From PWXP01 sp034005525 (lineage in GTDB: Bacteria > Planctomycetota > Planctomycetia > Pirellulales > Thermoguttaceae): a DNA stretch of 64,000 bases. Of this stretch, positions 52,230-60,512 are shown piece after piece. Both the position numbers and the translations under genes were made by a program. How positions within the stretch are numbered: the stretch's first letter is position 1; the number at the start of each line of letters is the position of its first letter. Where the stretch lies: the NCBI GenBank assembly GCA_034005525.1, contig JAVEUP010000017.1, positions 6,346-70,345 of the forward strand, given 5' to 3'. Under the pieces are notes generated by a model, which was not told the origin of the DNA, searched no databases, and was given only the letters and a program-made list of their open reading frames with translations.

Positions 52230-53345
52230 ATGAGCGACAAGCAACTGAACGTAGCGATTATCGGGCTGGGGTTCGGGGCCGAGTTCATCCCCATTTACCA
52301 GGCGCATCCCAACGCCAACATGTACGCCGTCTGCCGCCGCAACGAGGCGGAAATGAACAAAATCGGCGATGCCTTCGGCGTCCAGCAGCGCTACACCGAC
52401 TACGACGACGTGCTGGCCGATCCCAAGGTCGATTACGTCCACATCAACTCCCCCATTCCCGACCACGCCTGGATGTCGATTGCCGCACTGAAGGCCGGCA
52501 AGCACGTCATGTGTACGGTCCCGATGGCCACGACCATCGAGGAGTGCGAGCAGATTGTCGACCTGGTCCGCTCGACCGGCCTCCGGTACATGATGGCCGA
52601 AACGGTCGTCTACAGCCGCGAGTTCCTTTTCATCAAGCAACTGTACGAGAAGGGCGAGCTAGGCAAGGTGCAGTACATGGCGGCCTCGCACCCGCAGGAT
52701 ATGCAAGGCTGGCCGGAATACTGGGAGCGGATGATCCCGATGCACTACGCCACGCACGTGGTCTCGCCGGTGTTGGGGCTGGTCAACGGGTATGCCGAGT
52801 ACGTTTCCTGCTTCGGTTCGGGGACGATCAACGAGCGGCTGGCGGTGAAGTCGGGCAATCCGTACGCGGTCGAGTCGTGCCACATCAAGATCAAGGACTC
52901 CGACGTCGCCGCCCATATCTGGCGGTTCCTGTTCGACACGGCCCGCCAGTACCGCGAATCGTTCGACGTGTACGGCACGAAGAAGAGCTTCGAGTGGGCG
53001 CTGGTCGAAGGGGAGGAGCACGTGATTCACACTGCGAAGAAGCCGGAGCCGGACATTCCCGAGCGGGTCACCGTACCCGACTTCGCCCACATGCTGCCCG
53101 AGGAAATCCGGCCGTTCACCAGCACCATCCAAGACGCCGCACACCTATCGTTCATCCAGGGCGCCGGCCACGGCGGCTCGCACCCTCACCTGGCCAACGA
53201 GTTCCTCCGCGCCCTGCTGGACGACCGCGACCCGTGGCCCAACGCCCCGCAATCAGCCAACTGGACCTGCACCGGCATCTGTGCGCACCAGTCGGCCATC
53301 AACGGCGGCGAGATCGTCCGTCTGCCGGAGTTTACGCTGGGGTAG
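52230..53345 (+). CDS. Gfo/Idh/MocA-family oxidoreductase, cytoplasmic (3)
   Basis: This 371-residue dehydrogenase has no leader, so it is cytoplasmic, unlike its two neighbours. The Rossmann start is 'LNVAIIGLGFGAEFIP'. The EKP motif is replaced by 'MCTVPMATT', so the usual catalytic Lys is not in its normal context. Sequence is otherwise normal for the family ('YMMAETVVYSREFLF'). CAGGAG lies 9 nt before the ATG. It probably acts after the exported steps in the same sugar pathway. Loss of the Lys hints at a non-oxidoreductase role or altered chemistry. Confidence 0.85.
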   Translation: MSDKQLNVAIIGLGFGAEFIPIYQAHPNANMYAVCRRNEAEMNKIGDAFGVQQRYTDYDDVLADPKVDYVHINSPIPDHAWMSIAALKAGKHVMCTVPMATTIEECEQIVDLVRSTGLRYMMAETVVYSREFLFIKQLYEKGELGKVQYMAASHPQDMQGWPEYWERMIPMHYATHVVSPVLGLVNGYAEYVSCFGSGTINERLAVKSGNPYAVESCHIKIKDSDVAAHIWRFLFDTARQYRESFDVYGTKKSFEWALVEGEEHVIHTAKKPEPDIPERVTVPDFAHMLPEEIRPFTSTIQDAAHLSFIQGAGHGGSHPHLANEFLRALLDDRDPWPNAPQSANWTCTGICAHQSAINGGEIVRLPEFTLG

Positions 53346-53685
53346 TTGTTTCGCCTGGCACGCCTCCCGTGGGGCAGTGTTCGAGTCGTGGGTGGTATCG
53401 GAGGCGGTGAAGAACTACATGCACCGCGGCCTGCGCCCGGACGTCTACTTCTGGCGCGACGCATCGGGCCACGAGATCGACCTGCTGCTCGAAGCGGGCG
53501 GCGGTGACCTGGCGCCCGTCGAGGCCAAGTCGGGCCAGACCTTTCATCCCGACTTCGTCAAGGAACTCCACTGGTGGCAAAACACCGCCCGCCCGGCCGG
53601 CGCGCCCGGCACCGTGGTCTACGGCGGCGATTCGTCCACCCGCTACAAAGACTGTACGATCCTGTCCTGGCGCGGTTGGGGATAG
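53345..53685 (+). pseudogene. C-terminal remnant of a DUF4143 ATPase gene
   Basis: The reading frame from 53345 to 53685 gives only the last third of a DUF4143 protein ('GAVFESWVVSEAVKNYMHRG', 'VYFWRDASGHEIDLLLEAGGG', 'APVEAKSGQTF'). No ATPase domain precedes it; the oxidoreductase stop is immediately upstream. The fragment joins the end of that gene, so a deletion or insertion ended there. It is a different sequence from the intact copy at 14367. Confidence 0.85.
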
Positions 53686-54173
53686 GTGCGCAGGGCGATG
53701 AGGGCAACTCATTTGGTGATCAGCCGTTTGTAAAGGAGTGCAATTGCGGTAAGCGTGATGGCTCTTGATATCGTGCCGGCAAACATCCAGTTGATCGTCA
53801 AAAGGCACGCACCCCCGCGTGTACGTCTCCAAAGACTCCTACCGGCGTTCTGAGGGTTATCCTGACGAACAAGCCGTAGCCCGCTGCTCGGCCGTAATCT
53901 CTTCCCCCCCGCCTTGCCGGGCACAGACCATTTCGCCTACAATGTGCGTTTTCGTTGCTCCTTCCGGAAACTGGCACAAGCGTTCCGGTAAGGCGGTGCG
54001 AACCTGAGTACCGACTCGCGTGGGATAGGCTTCCAGCCTGTCGGCGGAAGAGGCAGGCTGGAAGCCTATCCCATGTTTCCCATTCCTGGTAGGCTACTGG
54101 TTTGCGCGGCCTGGAAAATGCGACCCTGTGCGCGCCACAAACCAGCCCACGTTCTCCCATATATCCAACTGCC
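53686..54173. other. Gene-free region with a palindromic repeat
   Basis: It holds an inverted repeat, GGGATAGGCTTCCAGCCTG (54022-54040) with its complement (54054-54072), 13 nt apart (family G). A 71-codon minus-strand frame ends in a hydrophobic stretch, but I cannot support it as a gene. The proS promoter is not evident. Confidence 0.6.
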
Positions 54174-55955
54174 ATGCTCTGGACCCAATCGTTCATCCCT
54201 ACCATGAAGGAAACGCCCGAGGGGGCGGAAATACCCAGCCACGTGCTCATGCTTCGCGCAGGCATGATCAACCAGGTGATGGCCGGGGCGTACACGTACC
54301 TGCCGCTGGGGCTCAGGTCGCTCCGGAAGGCGGAGCAGATCGTTCGGCAGGAGATGGACGCGGCCGGAGCGGTCGAGCTGCTCATGCCGGCCCTGTCGCC
54401 GCTTTCGCTCTGGGAGCGGACCGGCCGGGTCGAGGCCTTTGGCGACGTGCTCATCAAGTTCGCCGTGCAGCGCCCCGGGCGGAAGGTCCACATGGCGCTA
54501 GGGCCCACGCACGAGGAAGTGATTACCGACCTGGTGGCCCATCGCATTTCCAGCTACCGGCAGCTTCCCATCACGCTGTACCAGATCCAAACGAAGTTCC
54601 GCAACGAGGAGCGACCCCGGTTCGGCGTGATGCGCACCAGCGAGTTCCTCATGAAGGACGCCTACAGCTTCAACCCGTCGCTTCAGTCGCTCAACGAAAC
54701 GTACGAAAAGATGTATGCGGCCTATTGCCGCATCTTCGAGCGCTGCGGGCTGGAGTACCTGCCGGTCGAGGCGGAAAGCGGGCCGATCGGGGGCGATGCC
54801 AGCCACGAGTTCATGATCCCGGCCGAAAACGGCGAGGATACCGTGCTCCACTGCCGCGAGTGCGGCTACGCGGCCAACCAGGAGCGGGCCGAAGTGCGCT
54901 CCCGCGACTGCCCGCGCCCCGACGTGCCCGAGCAGGAGCTGCGCAAGGTGGCCACGCCGGGCGCGAGTACCATCGAGCAGGTGAGCGCTTTCCTGAAGAT
55001 CCGGCCACAGGATCTGATCAAGACGCTCATCTACGAGGCCGACGGCAAGCCGATTGCCGTCTTGATCCGCGGCGACCACGAGGCGAACGAGGGCAAAATC
55101 CGCCGCGCAGCCGGGGTCGGGGAACTGGCGCTCGCCGCGCCGGAGGTCATCGAGAAGGTCACCGGCGCCCCGGTCGGCTTCGCCGGCCCGGTGGGCCTTG
55201 CCGGCAAGCTGCCCATCTACGCCGACTACGACGTTCGCGTCATGGCCAACGTCGCCACGGGCGCGAACGAGGCCGACGCGCACCTAATGGGCGTGAACCC
55301 CGGCCGCGACTTCACGCCCGACGAGTTTGCCGACCTGCGCAACGCCCGGGGCGGCGACCCCTGCCCCCGCTGCTCCGGCAAGCTCGTCGAGCGGCACGCT
55401 ATCGAGGGCGGGCACGTGTTCAAGCTGGGCACGAAGTATTCCGAGGCATTAAGCGCCAAGTTCCTCGACCAGGCCGAGCAGCAGCAGACAATCATCATGG
55501 GCTGCTACGGGATCGGCATCAACCGCATCCTGGCCGGCCTGATCGAGACGAGCCACGACGCGCACGGCATCATCTGGCCGGTGAGCATCGCCCCGTACGA
55601 GGTGCTGCTCGTGCCGATGAAGACCGACGACGAGGCCGCCATGCAGGCGACCAACGCGCTCTATGCCGAGCTTCAAGCCGCCGGCGTCGAGGTGTTGCTG
55701 GACGATCGCGACGCCCGTGCCGGCGTGAAGTTCAACGACGCCGACCTGGTAGGCATCCCCCTGCGCATCGTGATCGGTCCCCGGGGCCTGAAGCAGGGGC
55801 AGCTTGAAGTGAAGTGGCGATGGGAGAAAAACGCTTCCATGCTGCCTTTGGCCGGCGCCGCCGCCACGATCGGCCGCTGGATTACCAAAGAGCGTACCGA
55901 CAGCGCCCGCTTCCGCGCCGCGCGGAACGCGGCTTCAGGCTCGGCGGCGGATTAG
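54174..55955 (+). CDS. proS: Prolyl-tRNA synthetase
   Basis: This 593-residue class II synthetase charges tRNA-Pro. Motif 2 is visible in 'TKFRNEERPRFGVMRTSEFLMKDAYSF' and motif 3 in 'GCYGIGINRILAGLIE'. The long insertion between motifs 2 and 3 (about residues 230-390) is the bacterial YbaK-like editing domain that clears Ala-tRNA-Pro. Length is that of the bacterial type. The ATG at 54174 has no clear Shine-Dalgarno. The 3' end overlaps the convergent lipoprotein gene by 4 bp. Confidence 0.96.
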   Translation: MLWTQSFIPTMKETPEGAEIPSHVLMLRAGMINQVMAGAYTYLPLGLRSLRKAEQIVRQEMDAAGAVELLMPALSPLSLWERTGRVEAFGDVLIKFAVQRPGRKVHMALGPTHEEVITDLVAHRISSYRQLPITLYQIQTKFRNEERPRFGVMRTSEFLMKDAYSFNPSLQSLNETYEKMYAAYCRIFERCGLEYLPVEAESGPIGGDASHEFMIPAENGEDTVLHCRECGYAANQERAEVRSRDCPRPDVPEQELRKVATPGASTIEQVSAFLKIRPQDLIKTLIYEADGKPIAVLIRGDHEANEGKIRRAAGVGELALAAPEVIEKVTGAPVGFAGPVGLAGKLPIYADYDVRVMANVATGANEADAHLMGVNPGRDFTPDEFADLRNARGGDPCPRCSGKLVERHAIEGGHVFKLGTKYSEALSAKFLDQAEQQQTIIMGCYGIGINRILAGLIETSHDAHGIIWPVSIAPYEVLLVPMKTDDEAAMQATNALYAELQAAGVEVLLDDRDARAGVKFNDADLVGIPLRIVIGPRGLKQGQLEVKWRWEKNASMLPLAGAAATIGRWITKERTDSARFRAARNAASGSAAD

Positions 55956-56878
55956 TCGTCTTTGCTGTTGTCTATCCCGTGTGCCGAGCCGGCGCGGCGC
56001 GGGCGGAGTGCGCGCCTGGCGGTAAACACGCAGGCGGATAGAATGGCAAGGACGGCAAGCCACGGAGCAAGTACAATGAGCAAGACGGCAAGGTTTTCCC
56101 CTGTTACGACCAAACTGCTCAGCGAGCCGGTCCACGCACGGTGGGCTCGTTGCCGGAACGTCGCGACCTGCGGCGGCACATAACCTCGAGTCTCGCGCGC
56201 GGTAATCGTGACTGTGCAGAAGGCGGTAAGGTCTCCGAGCACCCGCAACCTTCCTTCGAGTCGTTCGATTTCCTCTCGTACGCGCGACAAGTGCTGTTCA
56301 ATCTTGAGCACGTCGTCCAGATGACCGGCACTTTCGCGGAGCAGTGCGAGCAGCCGCTCCTCAGATGCCTTGCGGTTCCGAATGCGGCTTTCCACGTCGT
56401 AGAACTCGACGGTCACTTCTTCAGACTCAGATTGGAGCGTCTGGAATTCTCCAAGCCGCTGAGCTTCTTGCAGGAACGTGCCGTAGTTGGTGGCCGGAAC
56501 GCGCACCTTCCAGGTTCCGGTTCGAGGCGAGCCGGTTGCCCCGGACAGTGAGGAATAGGCAACAAACCCACCATGCCGCTTTGCAAGGGTCTCGACCTGC
56601 TCCGAAACCGCGCTGAAGTCCTCGACAACCAGATCGAGTGTGGCCTGGTAGACGATCTTCCGGCGAATGGCCTCGTTGCCGCCATCCGGTTCACCGCTGG
56701 CTTGTCCCGTTACTGGCTCGATGCGTGCCGTGGGCACGTCGTCGGCTGGCGTTCCAACTGGTGATGTCGGCACGGCTGCCGCCTCATCGGCGTTCCGTTG
56801 GGCAGGATCCGACGCGGCGCCGCAACCGAACACGGCAAGCCCCAACAAGGCAGCGGGCAAGATAACCAACGTTCGCAT
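55952..56878 (-). CDS. DUF4349 lipoprotein with a C-terminal membrane helix
   Basis: This 308-residue protein has a lipoprotein signal (lipobox ending FGC at residue 19). The DUF4349 domain follows (about 70-265; 'RKIVYQATLDLVVEDFSAVSEQVETLAKRHGGFVA', then a coiled-coil 'EERLLALLRESAGHLDDVLKIEQHLSRVREEIERLEGRL' in outline). A transmembrane helix (about 257-280) and basic tail end it. DUF4349 proteins are thought to be membrane-associated sensors or scaffolds; no activity is known. It is convergent with proS. Confidence 0.88.
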   Translation of the reverse strand: MRTLVILPAALLGLAVFGCGAASDPAQRNADEAAAVPTSPVGTPADDVPTARIEPVTGQASGEPDGGNEAIRRKIVYQATLDLVVEDFSAVSEQVETLAKRHGGFVAYSSLSGATGSPRTGTWKVRVPATNYGTFLQEAQRLGEFQTLQSESEEVTVEFYDVESRIRNRKASEERLLALLRESAGHLDDVLKIEQHLSRVREEIERLEGRLRVLGDLTAFCTVTITARETRGYVPPQVATFRQRAHRAWTGSLSSLVVTGENLAVLLIVLAPWLAVLAILSACVFTARRALRPRRAGSAHGIDNSKDD

Positions 56879-57580
56879 GGCTGGACCTCTTATGTAAGCG
56901 CTAGGCCGTTTGATCCGTCTTGTTCAACGAAATCACTCTTTCGCACAAATACCGCCCTACATGTAAGAGACACCACGGCAACTGTTTATTCCCAGCCCCT
57001 GGGCTGGTGAAAGAGCTAGCCGTCTTCACGGGAGATTGGTGGCGGTTTGTGTTCCGAAGCGAGGGCTTTGCGTACGACACGTTTTCGCGCGATGTCTCAG
57101 AAGCCAATCGCGGTCAAGGCGGAAGCGGAAGGGCGCAAGCCCTCCGGTCCTAGCGTGTGCGTGAATGGCGTAATTGGCCGCAACGGACGAACCGGACGGC
57201 TTGCGCCGTGCCGCTATTGCTCCGTCGCACCCCGCCGCTCGGCGGCGACGGAACACACCGTCACCAATGGAACGTAGTTCGCCAATCCGGGCTAGACCCT
57301 TTTTCCCGGGTCTTCACCTGCCGAGCCAGCCCATGCCCCGGCGACTACAGTGCCTGTCAGCCGTCGCTTCTGAACCCTGGACTGTTGCCTGGGGAGGTTT
57401 CCGTAGGATAGAATGCGGGAAGGGCAGCCACCAGACGAAGTGGGATACGATGGACATGGGTTCCAGCGGATGCTAGGCACACCCCATCCATTCTCTCGCG
57501 AGGTGGCTAGTTTCGTGGAATAACAAGCTGTGTCGGCGCTGAGGCTCGCAATGCGTGGTAATCGGAAGCCGCACTCCCCT
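56879..57580. other. Gene-free region with a palindromic repeat
   Basis: It lies between the DUF4349 lipoprotein gene (start at 56878) and the end of the TSUP permease gene (57581), both on the minus strand. An imperfect inverted repeat lies at 57127-57212 (GGCGCAAGCCCTCCGGTCC paired with ACCGGACGGCTTGCGCC). No gene that I can support is present. Several short frames here have no start context. Confidence 0.55.
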
Positions 57581-58432
57581 TCACACCAGCGCATTCCACA
57601 CCATCTTGCCGGCGGTGATGCCGGCGGCGATGTACATGATGGCGGCGAAGGGGCGCTCGGCGACACGGTGGTGCAGCCATGCGCCGATCAGGGTGCCTAC
57701 GGGGATCAGCGGGATGAACCAGATCGAATCGCGCAGCGACTGTAGCGTGATGATCGGGTTGCCGTCGGCCATCGGCAGCAGTAGATACGTCGGAAGCTTG
57801 AGCGTGTTGCCGATCAGAAAATAAAGAAGCAGCGTGCCCACCAGCACGCGCTTCTCCAGCTTCTCCTGCAAGAGATAGACGGCGACAATGGGGCCGGCGG
57901 AATGGTTGAGCGTGGAGATGCCGCCCGCGATAACGCCCACGGCCGCTGCCGACGCGGGATGCGGCGGAAGCGTGGGAATCTCGCGGCCCGTCAGCCGATA
58001 CGCCTGCATCAGCACCACGGCCAGGCATATCCCGCCAACCAGGCCATTGAGCACCCGGTTGAACTCCTCGGGCGTGCGCCCGCGCAGGATGACGAGAAGG
58101 CCCGTGCCCACCGCAATGCCCAGGACCATTCCCGGCACCATCCAGCGCAGGCGTTTCCAGTCGTAATGGCCCAGGTGATGCGCGTTGGCGAACAGGTCGC
58201 AGACGATCAACAGCGGTAGCATCATCCCCAGCATGTGTCGAGGCCCAACGGCAAGCGACATCAGGGGAATCGCCAGAATGCCCACTCCGCCGCCAAACCC
58301 GCTCTTGCTGATGCCGGTGATCAGAACGGCCGACCCCACGAAAACGTAGTACCAGGCGGGAGCGATACCATCAGGGATAAGCGGCAGCATGGGAGTGAAG
58401 GGTGCTTCCTCGACGTTCAGTGGCCGGATCAT
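57581..58432 (-). CDS. TSUP/TauE-SafE family permease
   Basis: This 283-residue permease has about eight transmembrane helices and the two-repeat TSUP pattern ('GISKSGFGGGVGILAIPLMSL' in the first repeat, 'GVIAGGISTLNHSAGPIVAVYLL' in the second). Family members export or import sulfur-containing organics, sulfite or related anions. Substrate is unknown. ATG at 58432 overlaps the stop of the small membrane protein gene (ATGA), which makes this the likely start rather than an internal ATG at 58390. Confidence 0.88.
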   Translation of the reverse strand: MIRPLNVEEAPFTPMLPLIPDGIAPAWYYVFVGSAVLITGISKSGFGGGVGILAIPLMSLAVGPRHMLGMMLPLLIVCDLFANAHHLGHYDWKRLRWMVPGMVLGIAVGTGLLVILRGRTPEEFNRVLNGLVGGICLAVVLMQAYRLTGREIPTLPPHPASAAAVGVIAGGISTLNHSAGPIVAVYLLQEKLEKRVLVGTLLLYFLIGNTLKLPTYLLLPMADGNPIITLQSLRDSIWFIPLIPVGTLIGAWLHHRVAERPFAAIMYIAAGITAGKMVWNALV

Positions 58433-58668
58433 TCGGCATTTTTCGGCTTGCGTTGCGTGTGTCTCATTTCCAGATATGCGTTCTTCCAGCACATGAACGC
58501 GATGGGAGCGGGAAAGAAGGCGAGGATGAACACGGCCGTCCATAAGCACTTGTCGTACCTGCCCGGAAAGTCGTCCTCCGACAACAGCATCAACTGCACG
58601 AACTGGTAGATCCAGACGACGCAGTAGCAGAAAGCGACCACCACTGCCAGGAATAACGTGATTTCCAT
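58429..58668 (-). CDS. Small two-helix membrane protein, coupled with the permease
   Basis: This 79-residue protein has two hydrophobic helices ('TLFLAVVVAFCYCVVWIYQFVQLML' and 'CLWTAVFILAFFPAPIAFMCW') with a short loop. This layout is common in PLDc_N-type and similar small membrane proteins. Its stop overlaps the TSUP start by 4 nt. It is a likely partner of the permease or of the neighbouring sulfatase. It is missed easily because of its size. Confidence 0.75.
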   Translation of the reverse strand: MEITLFLAVVVAFCYCVVWIYQFVQLMLLSEDDFPGRYDKCLWTAVFILAFFPAPIAFMCWKNAYLEMRHTQRKPKNAE

Positions 58669-58753
58669 TGTTGTCCCGTTCGATCGTGCGTGCTGCGTTT
58701 GGTCAAATGACTCTTCTCGCCCGCGACTTGGCCGGCGAAGGCCTTCCATGCAT

Positions 58754-60190
58754 TCAGCGCCGGTCGGTGAATCGCCGGGCCTTCGAACGGCCGCCCTTCC
58801 AGATGTCGTACTGCGGGTCGGCGTACTGGTCGAAAAAGGCCGTGAGGCGTTGGGCCATTTCGTCGCGGATGGCCTCCATGCCGGGTTGGCCGTAAAGGTT
58901 GACGCGTTCGTGGGGATCGTTCTGCATGTCGTAAAGCTCGTGCGGGCCGCCCGGATGCCGTGCGATGTACTTCCACCGCTCCGCCCGCACCGCGCGCAGG
59001 ATCTCGAACTCGTAGAACATGATGTTCTCCCACTCAATGGCCTTGGCGGCCAGCACGGGCGAGAAGTCGCGGCCGGGCGATTGGGGCTCTTGCGGCATCT
59101 TCTCGCCCAGGCCGAGATAGCCAAGCAGCGTGGGTAGAAGATCGTAGTTGCTCACAATCAAGTCGCTCGTCTGGCCGGCCGGAATGCCGCCGGGATGGCG
59201 GAAGATCAAGGGGATTTGCATCATCAGCTCGAAGCCGGTGACCGGGTCGGTGTGGTCGCCCATGCCCCACAGGCTGTTCTGCCCGCCCATCCAGCCCTGG
59301 TCGGACGTGAAGATCACCAGCGTGTTGTCGTCCAGCCCGAGCCGCTTCAGTGCAGCCATGATCTCCCCGACGCCGTCGTCGACGCCGCTGGTTTCCGCGG
59401 CGCAGCGCTCCATGGCAATCTGGGTGTTGTGGAACTGCTTGTTCGCGTGCTGCCAGGGGTGCATCGCATCGACCGGGAAGCTGGAAAAATGCTTGCCCCG
59501 GTAAACCTCCGCGTGGCGGTTGCGCGGCGGGTTGCTCATCAGCCGCCCGAGGTTGTACGGGCCGTTGTAGGCAAGGAAGAGGAAGAACGGCCGATCCTTG
59601 TTCTCCTCGATGAACTGGATGCCGCGGTCGGTCCACAGATCGGTCGTGTAGTCGGCCTCCTCGCGAAGCCGGCCGTCCTCGATGATCTTCTGGTCGTAAA
59701 ACTCCGAAGTGCCGCCGTCCGGCTTGGTGATCCAATAGGTGAAGCCCTCCGACGGCGTCATGTTCGCGCCGAGGTGCCACTTGCCGCTAAGCCCGCATAC
59801 GTAGCCGGCCTCGCGCAGCACCTCGGGCAGGGAGGTGAACTCGTCGAGCGTGTTGTAGGCCTCCGGGCCCATCATGTACTTCGGATCGAGGAAGGAATGC
59901 ACGCCGTGCTGCGACGGCATAAGCCCCGTGAGGAAGGTCGCCCGCGTGGGCGAGCAAACGGGGTTGCTGCTCAGCGCGCGGTCGAAGCGGATGCCCTCGG
60001 CGGCCATGCGGTCGATGTGCGGCGTGCGGATGTCGGGGTTGCCGTAGCAGCCGAGGGTCCAGGCGCCCTGGTTGTCGGTCATGATGAACACGACGTTCGG
60101 CCGTCGCGGCTCGGCGTGGCTCGGTGCGGCAAGAATGCACGCGGCCAGCAGGGTTGCAGCGGCCGAGAGCAGAGGCAGTGTCTTGTTCAT
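58754..60190 (-). CDS. Secreted type I sulfatase
   Basis: This 478-residue protein has a signal peptide (residues 1-26, 'LLAACILAAPSHA'). The sulfatase active-site motif CSPTR lies in 'NPVCSPTRATFLTG', with Cys to be converted to formylglycine by a maturase encoded elsewhere. Metal-binding aspartates lie in 'IMTDNQGAW' and later 'FTSDQGWMGG'. It hydrolyses a sulfate ester of a polysaccharide, which fits planctomycete life on algal or marine glycans. Specificity is not readable. GGGAG precedes the ATG. The TSUP permease downstream may carry the released sulfate-related anion. Confidence 0.92.
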   Translation of the reverse strand: MNKTLPLLSAAATLLAACILAAPSHAEPRRPNVVFIMTDNQGAWTLGCYGNPDIRTPHIDRMAAEGIRFDRALSSNPVCSPTRATFLTGLMPSQHGVHSFLDPKYMMGPEAYNTLDEFTSLPEVLREAGYVCGLSGKWHLGANMTPSEGFTYWITKPDGGTSEFYDQKIIEDGRLREEADYTTDLWTDRGIQFIEENKDRPFFLFLAYNGPYNLGRLMSNPPRNRHAEVYRGKHFSSFPVDAMHPWQHANKQFHNTQIAMERCAAETSGVDDGVGEIMAALKRLGLDDNTLVIFTSDQGWMGGQNSLWGMGDHTDPVTGFELMMQIPLIFRHPGGIPAGQTSDLIVSNYDLLPTLLGYLGLGEKMPQEPQSPGRDFSPVLAAKAIEWENIMFYEFEILRAVRAERWKYIARHPGGPHELYDMQNDPHERVNLYGQPGMEAIRDEMAQRLTAFFDQYADPQYDIWKGGRSKARRFTDRR

Positions 60191-60249
60191 GGCAGTGCTC
60201 CCGTTCGTTGAAGTAAGCGGCAGGAGCCGCAGGGCCGTAACCGTTCACA

Positions 60250-60333
60250 GGGGACTGTCCCAATTTTCGCGGCACCCAGGGGAATATGCGCCAATGGGTC
60301 GACGGCTCCGGCCGCGAAAATGGGACTGTCCCC
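60250..60333. repeat. 84-bp palindromic element, intact copy (family A)
   Basis: Its ends are GGGGACTGTCCCAATTTTCG and CGAAAATGGGACTGTCCCC (final bases). It is the same family as the in-frame copy at 17790-17871. It lies upstream of the sulfatase gene, in the gap 60191-60512. Confidence 0.85.
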
Positions 60334-60512
60334 TTCGCATGCAGCGGAGAAAACAGCCTGCGCCACCGGCCCGTAAACGCTTACGCAGGGCCACTGCCAC
60401 CAGTTTAGAGAGCATTGTTGGGATTGCAACACGTCGGCGGGCCCCCAATGGTTTGGGTGCCTCCCCAGGGGGGGCAACGTCACAGATTCCTGATTGTGGC
60501 CATCGGGAGAAA

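Noticed and set aside
53709..53924. 71-codon minus-strand frame with a hydrophobic end
   Set aside because: There is no Shine-Dalgarno sequence, no recognisable family and a basic low-complexity first half; not enough to call a gene.
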